Positions 8,119 to 14,964 of a stretch of DNA of 46,275 nucleotides are shown here, piece by piece. Both the position numbers and the translations under genes were made by a program. The stretch is from Gemmatimonadota bacterium (GTDB lineage Bacteria > Gemmatimonadota > Gemmatimonadetes > Gemmatimonadales > GWC2-71-9): NCBI GenBank assembly GCA_003220935.1, contig QHTT01000092.1, positions 1-46,275 on the forward strand, in the 5' to 3' direction. Below the pieces are notes generated by a model that had not been told where the DNA came from, did not search any database, and saw nothing but the letters and a program-made list of their open reading frames with translations. Each line of letters begins with the position of its first letter. Position 1 is the first letter of the stretch.

Positions 8119-8307
8119 TCCCGATGCACTCCGGTGTTGGAGCCTGTGGATCTCCGCCACCCTTCTCTGGGCAGGCGCCGTGCCTCGGTGCAAGTCCAAC
8201 GGGCCCACAACATACCTCTTTCTGCGCAGGTGCGTTAGGCCGCAATTCCCGCGTTTATTGGCTTTTCGCTGCGGCGTTCGGATGCCACGCTGGCGGCCTT
8301 CGGTCGC

Positions 8308-8313
8308 TATTAC
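8308..8313 (+). promoter_or_regulatory. candidate -10 (TATTAC) of a leaderless start
   Basis: TATTAC ends 6 nt before ATG 8320, and no Shine-Dalgarno precedes the start. Confidence 0.3.
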
Positions 8314-8319
8314 TGGCGC

Positions 8320-8757
8320 ATGCGGCGTGGCTATTCTCTTGCCGAACTGGCAGTCGTGCTCGCCGTCCTGGGCGTTGTGACCGCGGTCACGCTCCCTCGC
8401 TTATGGGGGTGGCTCGACTGGGTCGCCGTCGACCGGGCTGCGGTGGAGGTCAGCACCGCCCTCGCGGTCGCGAGGAGCGCCGCGGTGTTCGACGGCTCCC
8501 GCTCGCGGTTACTCATCGCCGCCGACTCCCTGCGAATCGACCGCCGGGCCGGGCGGGCCGAGATGGCTTGGCAGCCCTACGCGCGCTGGCCGGGGCCCGC
8601 GCAGCACGGTGTAGCGCTTGAAGTCTCGAATCCCGAGGTGGTGTTCATGCCCAGTGGGATCGCTTGGGGCCTCTCGAACACCCGCGTGGTGCTGCGGCGG
8701 GGGTCTCACGAGGCCACCATTACGGTGTCCCGGGTGGGCAGAGTGAAACGTTGGTAA
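8320..8757 (+). CDS. type IV prepilin-like / GspH-FimT pseudopilin
   Basis: The 145-residue product begins RRGYSLAELAVVLAVLGVV, a class III prepilin leader: Gly4 would be cut by a prepilin peptidase, giving a mature protein starting at Tyr5 with the conserved Glu at position 5 and a hydrophobic assembly helix. Tyr replaces the usual Phe at position 1. The C-terminal domain fits the beta-rich head of GspH/FimT minor pseudopilins. No other pilus or type II secretion gene is nearby, so it is an orphan whose assembly machinery lies elsewhere. Confidence 0.85.
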   Translation: MRRGYSLAELAVVLAVLGVVTAVTLPRLWGWLDWVAVDRAAVEVSTALAVARSAAVFDGSRSRLLIAADSLRIDRRAGRAEMAWQPYARWPGPAQHGVALEVSNPEVVFMPSGIAWGLSNTRVVLRRGSHEATITVSRVGRVKRW

Positions 8758-8821
8758 GGCCGGTGCAACCAATTGGGGGGGCCGCGCGTCTAATAACCGG
8801 GCAGAGGAGGGGGGAGCAGCG

Positions 8822-8887
8822 TTGGGTGAAACCTTCCGGCCTCGGTCCCGTACAAACACACAGACAACGGTCGCGGCCGAAGTGTGA
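8822..8887 (+). CDS. possible 21-codon small ORF
   Basis: A TTG codon at 8822 follows a strong purine-rich Shine-Dalgarno (AGGAGGGGGG, about 8806-8814) at suitable spacing. It opens a 21-codon frame ending at TGA 8885-8887. A TAATAA box lies upstream (8791-8796), and an intrinsic terminator lies 22 bp after the stop. The peptide is polar and basic (it begins LGETFRPRSRTNTQ) and resembles nothing I know. It may only be part of the prepilin 3' untranslated region. Confidence 0.25.
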   Translation: MGETFRPRSRTNTQTTVAAEV

Positions 8888-8908
8888 CGGCCACTTCGCC
8901 CGACCGCC

Positions 8909-8944
8909 AACCCGGGGAGCTTTCGGCCCCGGGTTTGGTTTTCT
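8909..8944 (+). terminator. intrinsic terminator
   Basis: A perfect 9-bp stem, AACCCGGGG (8909-8917) with CCCCGGGTT (8927-8935), is followed by TGGTTTTCTC. It ends plus-strand transcription from the prepilin gene or from the small ORF. Confidence 0.75.
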
Positions 8945-9957
8945 CACTGGGATCGCCTCAATACTGCCAGGGCCGTGTCCAGCACGGCGTCGCGTCCGGC
9001 GGCGAGCTCTTCGGCGCTGCCGCGGACCCACAGGTCGGGTGTCAGCCCGATCTCTTCGAACGTCGTACCGTCCGGCGCGTACCAGGTCATGAACGGGAAG
9101 CGGTAGGCCCAACCGTTGGGCAGCTCTCGCGTCACTGGATTCCCCGCCCCGCCTTCAGTGGAGTCTCCGACTATCGAAACGCCAGGCAGCGCACGCATGG
9201 CGAGCACGAAGCCCTCGGCCGTGGACACCGACTTGCGGTTGGTGAGCACCGCGACGGGGCCAGTGAAGCGTCGCGGGCCGTCGGGCGAGAGGACCTGTGG
9301 CTCGGGTGGACTCAAATCGTCGTGCCGCGGGCCGTCGCGAACTCGTGTGAAGGCATAGGTGCGGCCGCGATCGGTGAAGCGGCTGGCGACGGCCTCAAGG
9401 TTCGAGCGCTGACCCCCGGGGTTGTCACGGACATCGATGATGAGAGCACGCACGTCCGCGAGCTGCGCCAACGCCGTGTCGATGTCGGCGCCGAAGCCGG
9501 AACCCTCGAAATGCAGGATCCACACGTAGCCAATGTCGGGCGCGGCGTGCCCAAACGCCGAGTGTGCGTTGGGGGCCGCGTGGCGGTCGGTGACGTACCG
9601 CGCGACGACGCCCGGGTCGAAGAACGCGGGGCGGGCGTCATAGCCAGAGTACCGATAGAATTGCGGCCCCGCGGCCAAGTTGACGTGGATGTCGTGCAGC
9701 TCTAACAGCATCGCCCCGATCACGTCGCCGAGCTCACTGTCGCTCGCGGCCTGGGCTGCCCGAGGGGCATACACGTCGTGCAGGGAATCCCAAGCCACGC
9801 CCTTCATTGAGAAGAGCGAGTAGTAGCGGTCCACGTCCGTCCATACCTGCTCGAACAGCGCGAGCCGGTCGAGCTTCGGGTCAGGGCCGACGAAGACGCC
9901 TGTGCAACCGACTGCCAGGAGCGCGACGGCCGCCACTCCCGCGGGACCGTGTTTCAT
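8944..9957 (-). CDS. S41 family peptidase, lipoprotein (IRBP/tricorn-like)
   Basis: The 337-residue product is an exported S41 serine protease. Its N-terminus has a lipobox (LLAVGC, Cys18), so it is probably a periplasmic lipoprotein. The core shows LELHDIHVNL (His-containing loop), IIDVRDNPGG and NRKSVSTAEGF with the likely catalytic Ser245, followed by GDSTEGGAGNP. The Lys used by Ctp-type S41 proteases is absent from that last block; a Gly-rich version there is typical of the S41B group, which uses a Ser-His-based triad. There is no PDZ domain. The ATG overlaps the stop of the upstream outer-membrane protein gene by 4 nt, so the two are co-translated. Substrate unknown. Confidence 0.85.
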   Translation of the reverse strand: MKHGPAGVAAVALLAVGCTGVFVGPDPKLDRLALFEQVWTDVDRYYSLFSMKGVAWDSLHDVYAPRAAQAASDSELGDVIGAMLLELHDIHVNLAAGPQFYRYSGYDARPAFFDPGVVARYVTDRHAAPNAHSAFGHAAPDIGYVWILHFEGSGFGADIDTALAQLADVRALIIDVRDNPGGQRSNLEAVASRFTDRGRTYAFTRVRDGPRHDDLSPPEPQVLSPDGPRRFTGPVAVLTNRKSVSTAEGFVLAMRALPGVSIVGDSTEGGAGNPVTRELPNGWAYRFPFMTWYAPDGTTFEEIGLTPDLWVRGSAEELAAGRDAVLDTALAVLRRSQ

Positions 9958-10745
9958 CGATCCGCCCCGAGACGTATTGTGAGCCCGAGAGACGCGGCTT
10001 GCGACGCGAAGCTCAACGGGGCGTCGTCGCGGTAGCGCTCGACCACCAGTTGGTAGCTGAGCAACAGCTCCGCGCCGCGCGTAAGCTCCATCGCGTAGGC
10101 GGTGGTGACGTCTCCTGCCTGAAAGGCGTCGACTGTGGCGAGGTGGAAACGGAGGCCGCCTGGTATCAGAGTCAGTTCGTTGTAAAGGCCGCCGTATGGG
10201 CGTCCTATCAGAGCGAGCACCGGCACGGCAAGCTGCGCGCCCAACCTACTACGTCGACCGGTTGCCTCTATTGCGACCAGCGGACCGATGGCCGTGCTGT
10301 ACAGCGCGTAGCCCACGATATTGGCGCCCGCGGGGACTGTCAGGTGACGGAGGACTGTGCCGCGCTCGGCAAGAGAGGCGCCGAGCAGCCAACGCGTGCG
10401 GTGCCCACGGGCGACGATCCGGCGTGCGTATTCGACATCGATCCAGCCTCGCGTGAGCTCCTGCCGCGGCAGATCATCAGCCCCGGTCATGGCGGATCGC
10501 AGGGTACCGATCGCTCCACCGAGCCGTACGACCAGCGCCCGTTGCTCGGTCCGAGTCTCAAAGCTGACTCGCACGAATGGCCCGGCGCCATCGTAACGTA
10601 GCGGCGAGGCGTGCTCATCCCGCTCGGCCACGAGCACGGCTCCCGCGGCAAGCGTGAGGCGACCTCCGCTCGGTTTCCCCTGAGCCGGGGCGCGCGCGGC
10701 TATGCACAACAAGCCAACGAGGACAGCGATCAGGGAGCGCGCCAT
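9954..10745 (-). CDS. secreted/outer-membrane beta-barrel-like protein
   Basis: The 263-residue product has a clear signal peptide (MARSLIAVLVGLLCIAARAPAQ) and then alternating beta strands with aromatic and charged residues (FVRVSFETR, LRYDGAGPF, AMELTRGAELLLSYQLVVERY). It ends in a strand typical of a barrel (SLGLTIRLGADR). I do not recognise a named family. The start ATG 10745 lies 29 bp after the epimerase gene. Its frame continues open upstream without a stop through the epimerase gene into the HD-GYP gene; the signal peptide shows where the real protein begins. Confidence 0.65.
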   Translation of the reverse strand: MARSLIAVLVGLLCIAARAPAQGKPSGGRLTLAAGAVLVAERDEHASPLRYDGAGPFVRVSFETRTEQRALVVRLGGAIGTLRSAMTGADDLPRQELTRGWIDVEYARRIVARGHRTRWLLGASLAERGTVLRHLTVPAGANIVGYALYSTAIGPLVAIEATGRRSRLGAQLAVPVLALIGRPYGGLYNELTLIPGGLRFHLATVDAFQAGDVTTAYAMELTRGAELLLSYQLVVERYRDDAPLSFASQAASLGLTIRLGADR

Positions 10746-10774
10746 CAGAGACCGCTCCAGCCCGCCCGAGGGCC

Positions 10775-11674
10775 CTATACCCGCCGTGGCCCGAGATAGC
10801 GTAGCAGCCCCTCCTCGAACTCGAGCGGCCGAATCCCGAACACCGACTCGATCGCGTTCGCCGGCGTGGCACTCCCCTCGATCAACATCTGGAGCTGGCC
10901 GCTCGTGATGGGGGCGGCGGGCCCCAGGAAATCGAACCCCCCCGCCAGGGCCTGGACGAGGCCGAGCGGGATATGGATCAAGGGACGGGAGCGCCCGGCA
11001 GCCCGCCCGATGGCGAGCAAGAACTCTTCGTAGGTCAGGACCTGAGGCCCCCCGAGCTCGAACACGCCGATCGTGTCGGGCCGCTCCGCCGCGAGCGCGA
11101 ATGCCAGCGCCACGTCCTCGATCCAGACGGGCTGCGTTGGGAAGCGGCCGTCCCCGAATACGGGCACGACGGGGGACCAGCGGTGCAGGCGCGCCAGCAG
11201 GCGGATGGGTACGCTCTCGGGGCCGCTGATGATCGACGGCCGGAAGATCGCGTGCGACACCCCCGAGTCCGCCACCAGCCGCTCGGCCTGTGACTTGGTG
11301 CGGTGGTACGGCGTGGCTCCCGGCTCGTCCCGCGCTCCCACGGCGCTCATATGAATGAAGCGCCGCACCCCCGCGTCGCGGGCGGCGGCAAGCACAGCCC
11401 GGGTGCCTGCCACGTGCACAGCCGCGAACGTCTGCGAGCCCTGCTCGACGATAATGCCGACCAGATGAACGAGGGCGTCGGCGCCGCGGGCGAGCCGGGC
11501 CAGGGCCGCGGAGTCGGCGAGGCCACCACGTACTAGCTCTACCTTCGGGTCGGACAGGAAGCGCGCTCGCGCCGGGTCGCGCGCCAGCACGCGGACGCCG
11601 TGTCCCCGGGCGACGAGCATGGCTGCGACGTGTCGGCCAACGAACCCCGTGCCGCCTGTCAGCGCCACCAGCAT
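10775..11674 (-). CDS. NAD(P)-binding epimerase, complex I NDUFA9-like
   Basis: The 299-residue product is an extended (atypical) short-chain dehydrogenase. It has the Rossmann motif GGTGFVG at residues 7-13 and the catalytic-type triad Ser110 (HMSAVGARDE), Tyr123 and Lys127 (YHRTK). The closest family is that of NDUFA9, an accessory subunit of respiratory complex I that binds NADPH; bacterial homologues are often annotated as NAD-dependent epimerases. The ATG at 11674 lies inside the uninterrupted frame of the upstream HD-GYP gene, so the two overlap in different frames. Its position next to a menaquinone gene supports a respiratory role, but that is inference. Confidence 0.85.
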   Translation of the reverse strand: MLVALTGGTGFVGRHVAAMLVARGHGVRVLARDPARARFLSDPKVELVRGGLADSAALARLARGADALVHLVGIIVEQGSQTFAAVHVAGTRAVLAAARDAGVRRFIHMSAVGARDEPGATPYHRTKSQAERLVADSGVSHAIFRPSIISGPESVPIRLLARLHRWSPVVPVFGDGRFPTQPVWIEDVALAFALAAERPDTIGVFELGGPQVLTYEEFLLAIGRAAGRSRPLIHIPLGLVQALAGGFDFLGPAAPITSGQLQMLIEGSATPANAIESVFGIRPLEFEEGLLRYLGPRRV

Positions 11675-11675
11675 G

Positions 11676-12695
11676 GGCCGTCGCCAGGGCGTCGTAGACC
11701 GTGGGGTCGAGCACCGTCCCCGAGAGGTCGCCCATGCGTTGGACTGCCTGGTCGGGGGTCATCTTCTCCTGATAGGCTCGGGAGGTGCTGAGGGCATCGT
11801 AGACCTCGGCGGCGCCGATGATGCGGGCCGCCAGGGGAATCTCTTCGCCGCGCAGCCCGTCTGGGTAGCCGGTGCCGTCCCAGCGCTCATGGTGGCCGCG
11901 CACTGCCGTAATGATGTCGCCAAGGTGTGACAGCGGTGCGAGGATTTGGGAGCCGATCAGGACGTGCTGCTTGACGTGCTCGAATTCTTCGGGGGTGAGG
12001 GCGCCCTGTTTGTTCAACACGGCCTCGCGCGTCCCGATCTTGCCGAGGTCGTGCAAGCGGCCCGCCACACGCACCCACTCGAGCTGCTCGTCCGACAGGC
12101 CGAGTTGGTGGGCGATCGTGGCGGAGAGGTCCGCCACGCGCGCGGAGTGGCCGCGCATGTAGGGGTCCTTCGCCTCGAGCGCGTTCACCAGCGCCTCCAG
12201 CGTGGCGACGGAAATCCGCTCCAGCTTGTCGCGCTCCCGGTGGAGCTCCGCGGTGCGGGTCGTGACTTCTTCCTTGAGCCACTCGTTCAAGTGCCGGTTC
12301 TCGAGCAGCATCTCACGCCGTTTCAGGGCGCGCTGCACCGCGCGGCCCAGGTCGGCGAGCTCGATCGGCTTGGTGAGGTAGTCCATCGCGCCGCGCTGCA
12401 TGCACAGCGCGGCGCTGGTGGCGTCATTGACGGCCGTAAGCATCAGGATGGCGAGCTCGGGTTCGATCTCCAGGGCCTGGGGCACGAGATCGACGCCGCT
12501 CGTGCCCGGCATGCGGATGTCGCACAGCATGAGCGAGACGCGGTGGCGCCGCAGCTGCTGCAGGGCCTCCTCCCCCGACCCGGCGGCGTAGACCTCAAAC
12601 TGCTGCTGGGCGAGGAACTTCTTGAGGGCGTTGCGGATCGGCTCCTCGTCGTCCACGACCAGCACCTGGACGGGCCCCGTGCTCTCAGCCACCAT
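11676..12695 (-). CDS. response regulator with HD-GYP output domain; 3' end uncertain
   Basis: The protein has an N-terminal receiver domain (VDDEEP, phospho-acceptor Asp59 in MLCDIRMPG, Lys in LTKP), a coiled linker (residues 125-165) and an HD-GYP domain (HSARVADL, HDLGK at 215-219, HHERWDGTGYPDG). Such proteins hydrolyse cyclic di-GMP. The start ATG 12695 has a GGAGGAGG ribosome site. The domain ends normally at about residue 338 (TVLDPTVYDALAT), but no stop follows. The frame stays open for another 570 codons through the epimerase gene and in phase with the next one, ending at 9954. A one-base indel would give a stop at 11659, overlapping the epimerase start. I mark only the part that looks real. 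Confidence 0.8.
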
Positions 12696-12708
12696 GGTCC
12701 TCCTCCCG

Positions 12709-13578
12709 CTAACCTTCCACGAACGTGACTTCCACCGGCCCCGGGAGCAAGCCCGCGCGCTGCGCCCGCCCCAGCAGCTCGGTCACCGCCCGACGCCCGT
12801 GCGGGCCGTAGTCGATGGTGTACGCGTTCACGTACATCCCGATGAACCGGTCGGTGCGGGCGTCATCGAGTCCGCGGCTGAATCCCTTCGCGTGCGCGAG
12901 GGCCTCCGCGCGGTGCCGCAGTCCGTACTGGATGCTCGCTTTCAGGTCGCGCGCGATGTCGCGCATCAGCGCGGCACCGAGGTCACGCCGCACCACATTG
13001 CCGCCGAGGGGGAGCGGCAGGCCGTGGGTCTCCTCGTACCACCACTCGCCCATATCGACCCACAGGTGGAGACCGCGGTCGCCGTACGTGAGCTGTCCTT
13101 CGTGGATCAAGAGGCCGGCGTCCGCCCGCCCCGCCGTTACGTAATCCTCGATCTGATCGAACGGGACGACGACGTGCCGCGCGGCAGGCTGATAGAGCTT
13201 GAGCGTCAGGAAGGCGGTCGTGAGCTCGCCCGGTACCGCCACGAGCGCGCCTCCCCCGGCCGCCAGGGCGCCGCGGGGGTCGGCCGGTCGCGGAGTGCGC
13301 GCCACGATGCGTGGCCCGTAGCGGTCGCCGATGCTCGCGCCGTGCGCGAGCAGCGCGTACCGGTCGGCGAGGTGCGCATACGCGTGCAGCGACACCGCCG
13401 TCACCTCGAGCTCGCCGTTAAGGGCGCGGCGGTTCAACGTCTCGATGTCGGCGAGCTCGTGCTCGTAGCGCCGGGCGCCGGTGTCGATCTTACCGGCGGC
13501 CAGCGCCCAGAACATGAACGCATCGTCGGCGTCCGGGCTGTGCGCGAGGTGGATGGTGCGCTTGGGGTCAGCGGGCAC
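12709..13578 (-). CDS. mqnD: menaquinone biosynthesis protein, MqnA/MqnD family (probable 1,4-dihydroxy-6-naphthoate synthase)
   Basis: The 289-residue product is a periplasmic-binding-fold enzyme of the futalosine menaquinone pathway. Near the N-terminus it has HLAHSPDADDAFMFWALA, matching the MqnD block usually written SPCPNDTFIF. It continues with GDRYGPRIVAR, DYVTAGRADAGLLIHEGQLTY and MGEWWYEETHGLPLPLGGN. MqnD converts cyclic de-hypoxanthinyl futalosine to 1,4-dihydroxy-6-naphthoate. MqnA has a related fold, so the exact step is less certain than the family. The start GTG 13578 overlaps the stop of the zinc-ribbon gene by 11 nt. The gene ends 13 nt before the HD-GYP gene. There is no signal peptide, as expected for the enzyme rather than a transporter subunit. 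Confidence 0.8.
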   Translation of the reverse strand: MPADPKRTIHLAHSPDADDAFMFWALAAGKIDTGARRYEHELADIETLNRRALNGELEVTAVSLHAYAHLADRYALLAHGASIGDRYGPRIVARTPRPADPRGALAAGGGALVAVPGELTTAFLTLKLYQPAARHVVVPFDQIEDYVTAGRADAGLLIHEGQLTYGDRGLHLWVDMGEWWYEETHGLPLPLGGNVVRRDLGAALMRDIARDLKASIQYGLRHRAEALAHAKGFSRGLDDARTDRFIGMYVNAYTIDYGPHGRRAVTELLGRAQRAGLLPGPVEVTFVEG

Positions 13579-14278
13579 GGGTCCGTCCGACCGTGAGCTG
13601 CGTCGCCTGCACGTGGAAGGCGTCGAGGTTGTCTTGGTGGTCGGTGTATTCGGGTCGGTTGCGGGCGCGCTCGGCCGCCTCATGCTGGAGGAAGTCACGG
13701 TACGCCCGGTGCGCGCCCGCGGGGTCGCGCCGCAGCTCGAGCGCGCGGGCGCGCAGCATGAACGCGAACAGGTGCGTCGGGACGGCGCGGCGGATGGAAT
13801 CCGCCTGCGCGAGCGCCGCGGCGTAATCCCCGCCCGTCAGGTCGAGCACGCCCACGTGGTAGCGCGCGTCGACGTCGAGCGCCGGCAACATGGCATATGC
13901 CTGCAGCGCCATCGGCAGGAAGAGCCCGGCACTGTCGGACTTCCCCTGCGAATGCAGGGTCATCACCCGGTTGTAGAGTCGCGTGGCCCGCTCCTCGGGG
14001 GACATCTGTGAGATATCGGGAGGCGAGGAGCGGGATGCGGGAGGCGGGATGCGGGATGCGTCATCCGACACGCTTGCCGCATCCGGCAGCTCGCCTCCCG
14101 ACCCGGCGCCGAGGCGGAGCAGTAGCACGGTTACGAGCGCCCCCAGCGCCGCGCCCGCCACGGCCCACGGCAGCCCAACCCGCCACCCCGACGCCTGGGC
14201 GCCCGCGACCTGAGCACCGCACTTGTGACAAAACCTCGCCGTGGCCGTGAGCGGGGCACCGCACGCGTGACAGGTCAT
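13568..14278 (-). CDS. zinc-ribbon membrane protein with TPR-like C-terminus
   Basis: The 236-residue product starts with a zinc ribbon (Cys3-Cys6 and Cys17-Cys20). One transmembrane helix (LPWAVAGAALGALVTVLLLRL), a low-complexity Pro/Ser linker (about residues 75-90) and a helical TPR-like domain with an acidic and Arg-rich end follow. The topology suggests the ribbon in the cytoplasm and the repeats outside. The linker is encoded by an inverted-repeat cluster at 14018-14099 and could be a repeat inserted in frame. It is the first gene of the minus-strand operon; a TAGATT box ends 9 nt before the ATG and no ribosome site is seen. Function unknown. Confidence 0.7.
   Translation of the reverse strand: MTCHACGAPLTATARFCHKCGAQVAGAQASGWRVGLPWAVAGAALGALVTVLLLRLGAGSGGELPDAASVSDDASRIPPPASRSSPPDISQMSPEERATRLYNRVMTLHSQGKSDSAGLFLPMALQAYAMLPALDVDARYHVGVLDLTGGDYAAALAQADSIRRAVPTHLFAFMLRARALELRRDPAGAHRAYRDFLQHEAAERARNRPEYTDHQDNLDAFHVQATQLTVGRTRAR
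14018..14099. repeat. nested GC-rich inverted repeat
   Basis: Perfect arms GGGAGGCGAG (14018-14027) and CTCGCCTCCC (14090-14099) enclose a second pair, GGATGCGG (14033-14040) and CCGCATCC (14077-14084). The inside is built of GGGATGC-like tandem units. The element lies within the linker-coding part of the zinc-ribbon gene. Confidence 0.6.
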
Positions 14279-14287
14279 GGAGGCCGG

Positions 14288-14293
14288 AATCTA
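14288..14293 (-). promoter_or_regulatory. candidate -10 (TAGATT) of a leaderless start
   Basis: On the minus strand TAGATT ends 9 nt before the ATG at 14278, and no Shine-Dalgarno is present. It would head the six-gene operon. Confidence 0.35.
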
Positions 14294-14343
14294 ACTGGCA
14301 GGAATCCACCAGGGAGCGTAGTGTATCCCGCGTGGGCACTACG

Positions 14344-14378
14344 CGACCGCCTGTCCGCCCGACCGCCTGACCGCCGCC
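14344..14378. repeat. short GC-rich tandem repeat
   Basis: CGACCGCCTG occurs at 14344-14353 and 14360-14369, 16 bp apart, followed by a partial copy. It resembles the CCGCCCGTCC arms at 18871-18921. Confidence 0.4.
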
Positions 14379-14381
14379 TTC

Positions 14382-14684
14382 ATGAGCGCCGCCTTCCCGG
14401 GTCAGGACCGCGCCAAGCACATGGGCGAGCTCAAGCGTGGTGACGAGCGCTGGGAGGTCTATATCGAGATGCAGCCCGACGCGGAGGGCAGTGGCGCGGC
14501 GATGCCCGGTGCCCCGACTGGCCGCGGAGGGCCGGTGCGCGGACGGCTGCATTTCGTGAGCGGGGAGCGGCACCGCACCACCAGCTGGATCTTCCTGGAG
14601 TGGTCTGAGCGCGAGATTCAGGACAGGTTCGGGGAATTTTCGGCCGTAGAGCTGTGGCACTTTGTGGAGGCCCTGGACGGCTGA
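14382..14684 (+). CDS. hypothetical protein
   Basis: The 100-residue product is probably soluble, with a mixed alpha/beta pattern: a central loop rich in Gly and Pro, then RLHFVSGERHRTTSWIFLEW and a C-terminal helix (AVELWHFVEAL). The end looks like a compact, well-ordered domain, but I do not recognise the family. The start is ATG 14382, with no good ribosome site. It is divergent from the zinc-ribbon gene and followed by a hairpin with a T-run at 14702, so it is probably monocistronic. Confidence 0.5.
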   Translation: MSAAFPGQDRAKHMGELKRGDERWEVYIEMQPDAEGSGAAMPGAPTGRGGPVRGRLHFVSGERHRTTSWIFLEWSEREIQDRFGEFSAVELWHFVEALDG

Positions 14685-14701
14685 ATTACCGTGTGGAAAA
14701 C

Positions 14702-14724
14702 CGTGCACATTTTGCACGATTTTG
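14702..14724 (+). terminator. weak intrinsic terminator
   Basis: CGTGCA (14702-14707) pairs with TGCACG (14713-14718) around a 5-nt loop, followed by ATTTTGG. The short stem makes it weak; it could also be an operator near glnA. Confidence 0.45.
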
Positions 14725-14798
14725 GAGTCACGAGTGCACCGAACCCAGCGCACACGGCCGCTACGGCACCTTCCTGTTGCGTTTCAGACACATAACGG

Positions 14799-14827
14799 TT
14801 GACAGCGCGCAACGACGCCCTTACGTT
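14799..14827 (+). promoter_or_regulatory. sigma-70-type promoter of glnA
   Basis: A perfect -35 box TTGACA (14799-14804), a 17-nt spacer and TACGTT as -10 (14822-14827) lie about 140 bp before the glnA start. This leaves a leader of about 130 nt. No sigma-54 type GG-N10-GC element is evident. Confidence 0.55.
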
Positions 14828-14964
14828 CCCGCATGCCCGCGGAAATCCACGTCGTGAGATCTTCGAGCGCCTGTGGCCCTGTGCCCAGCGCCCTGCCGGC
14901 GTGGTTCCTGGCATCCCCCGTGCATGAGCCCCGACTCACCAGACCGCTTTAGGAGAGCGACCCT

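Noticed and set aside
8130..8215. Possible tRNA (GTGCAAGTCC resembles a T-loop)
   Set aside because: No matching acceptor or anticodon arms; the second T-loop position does not fit.
14654..14857. 67-codon plus-strand frame before glnA
   Set aside because: It overlaps the terminator hairpin and the glnA promoter, without ribosome site or recognisable sequence.
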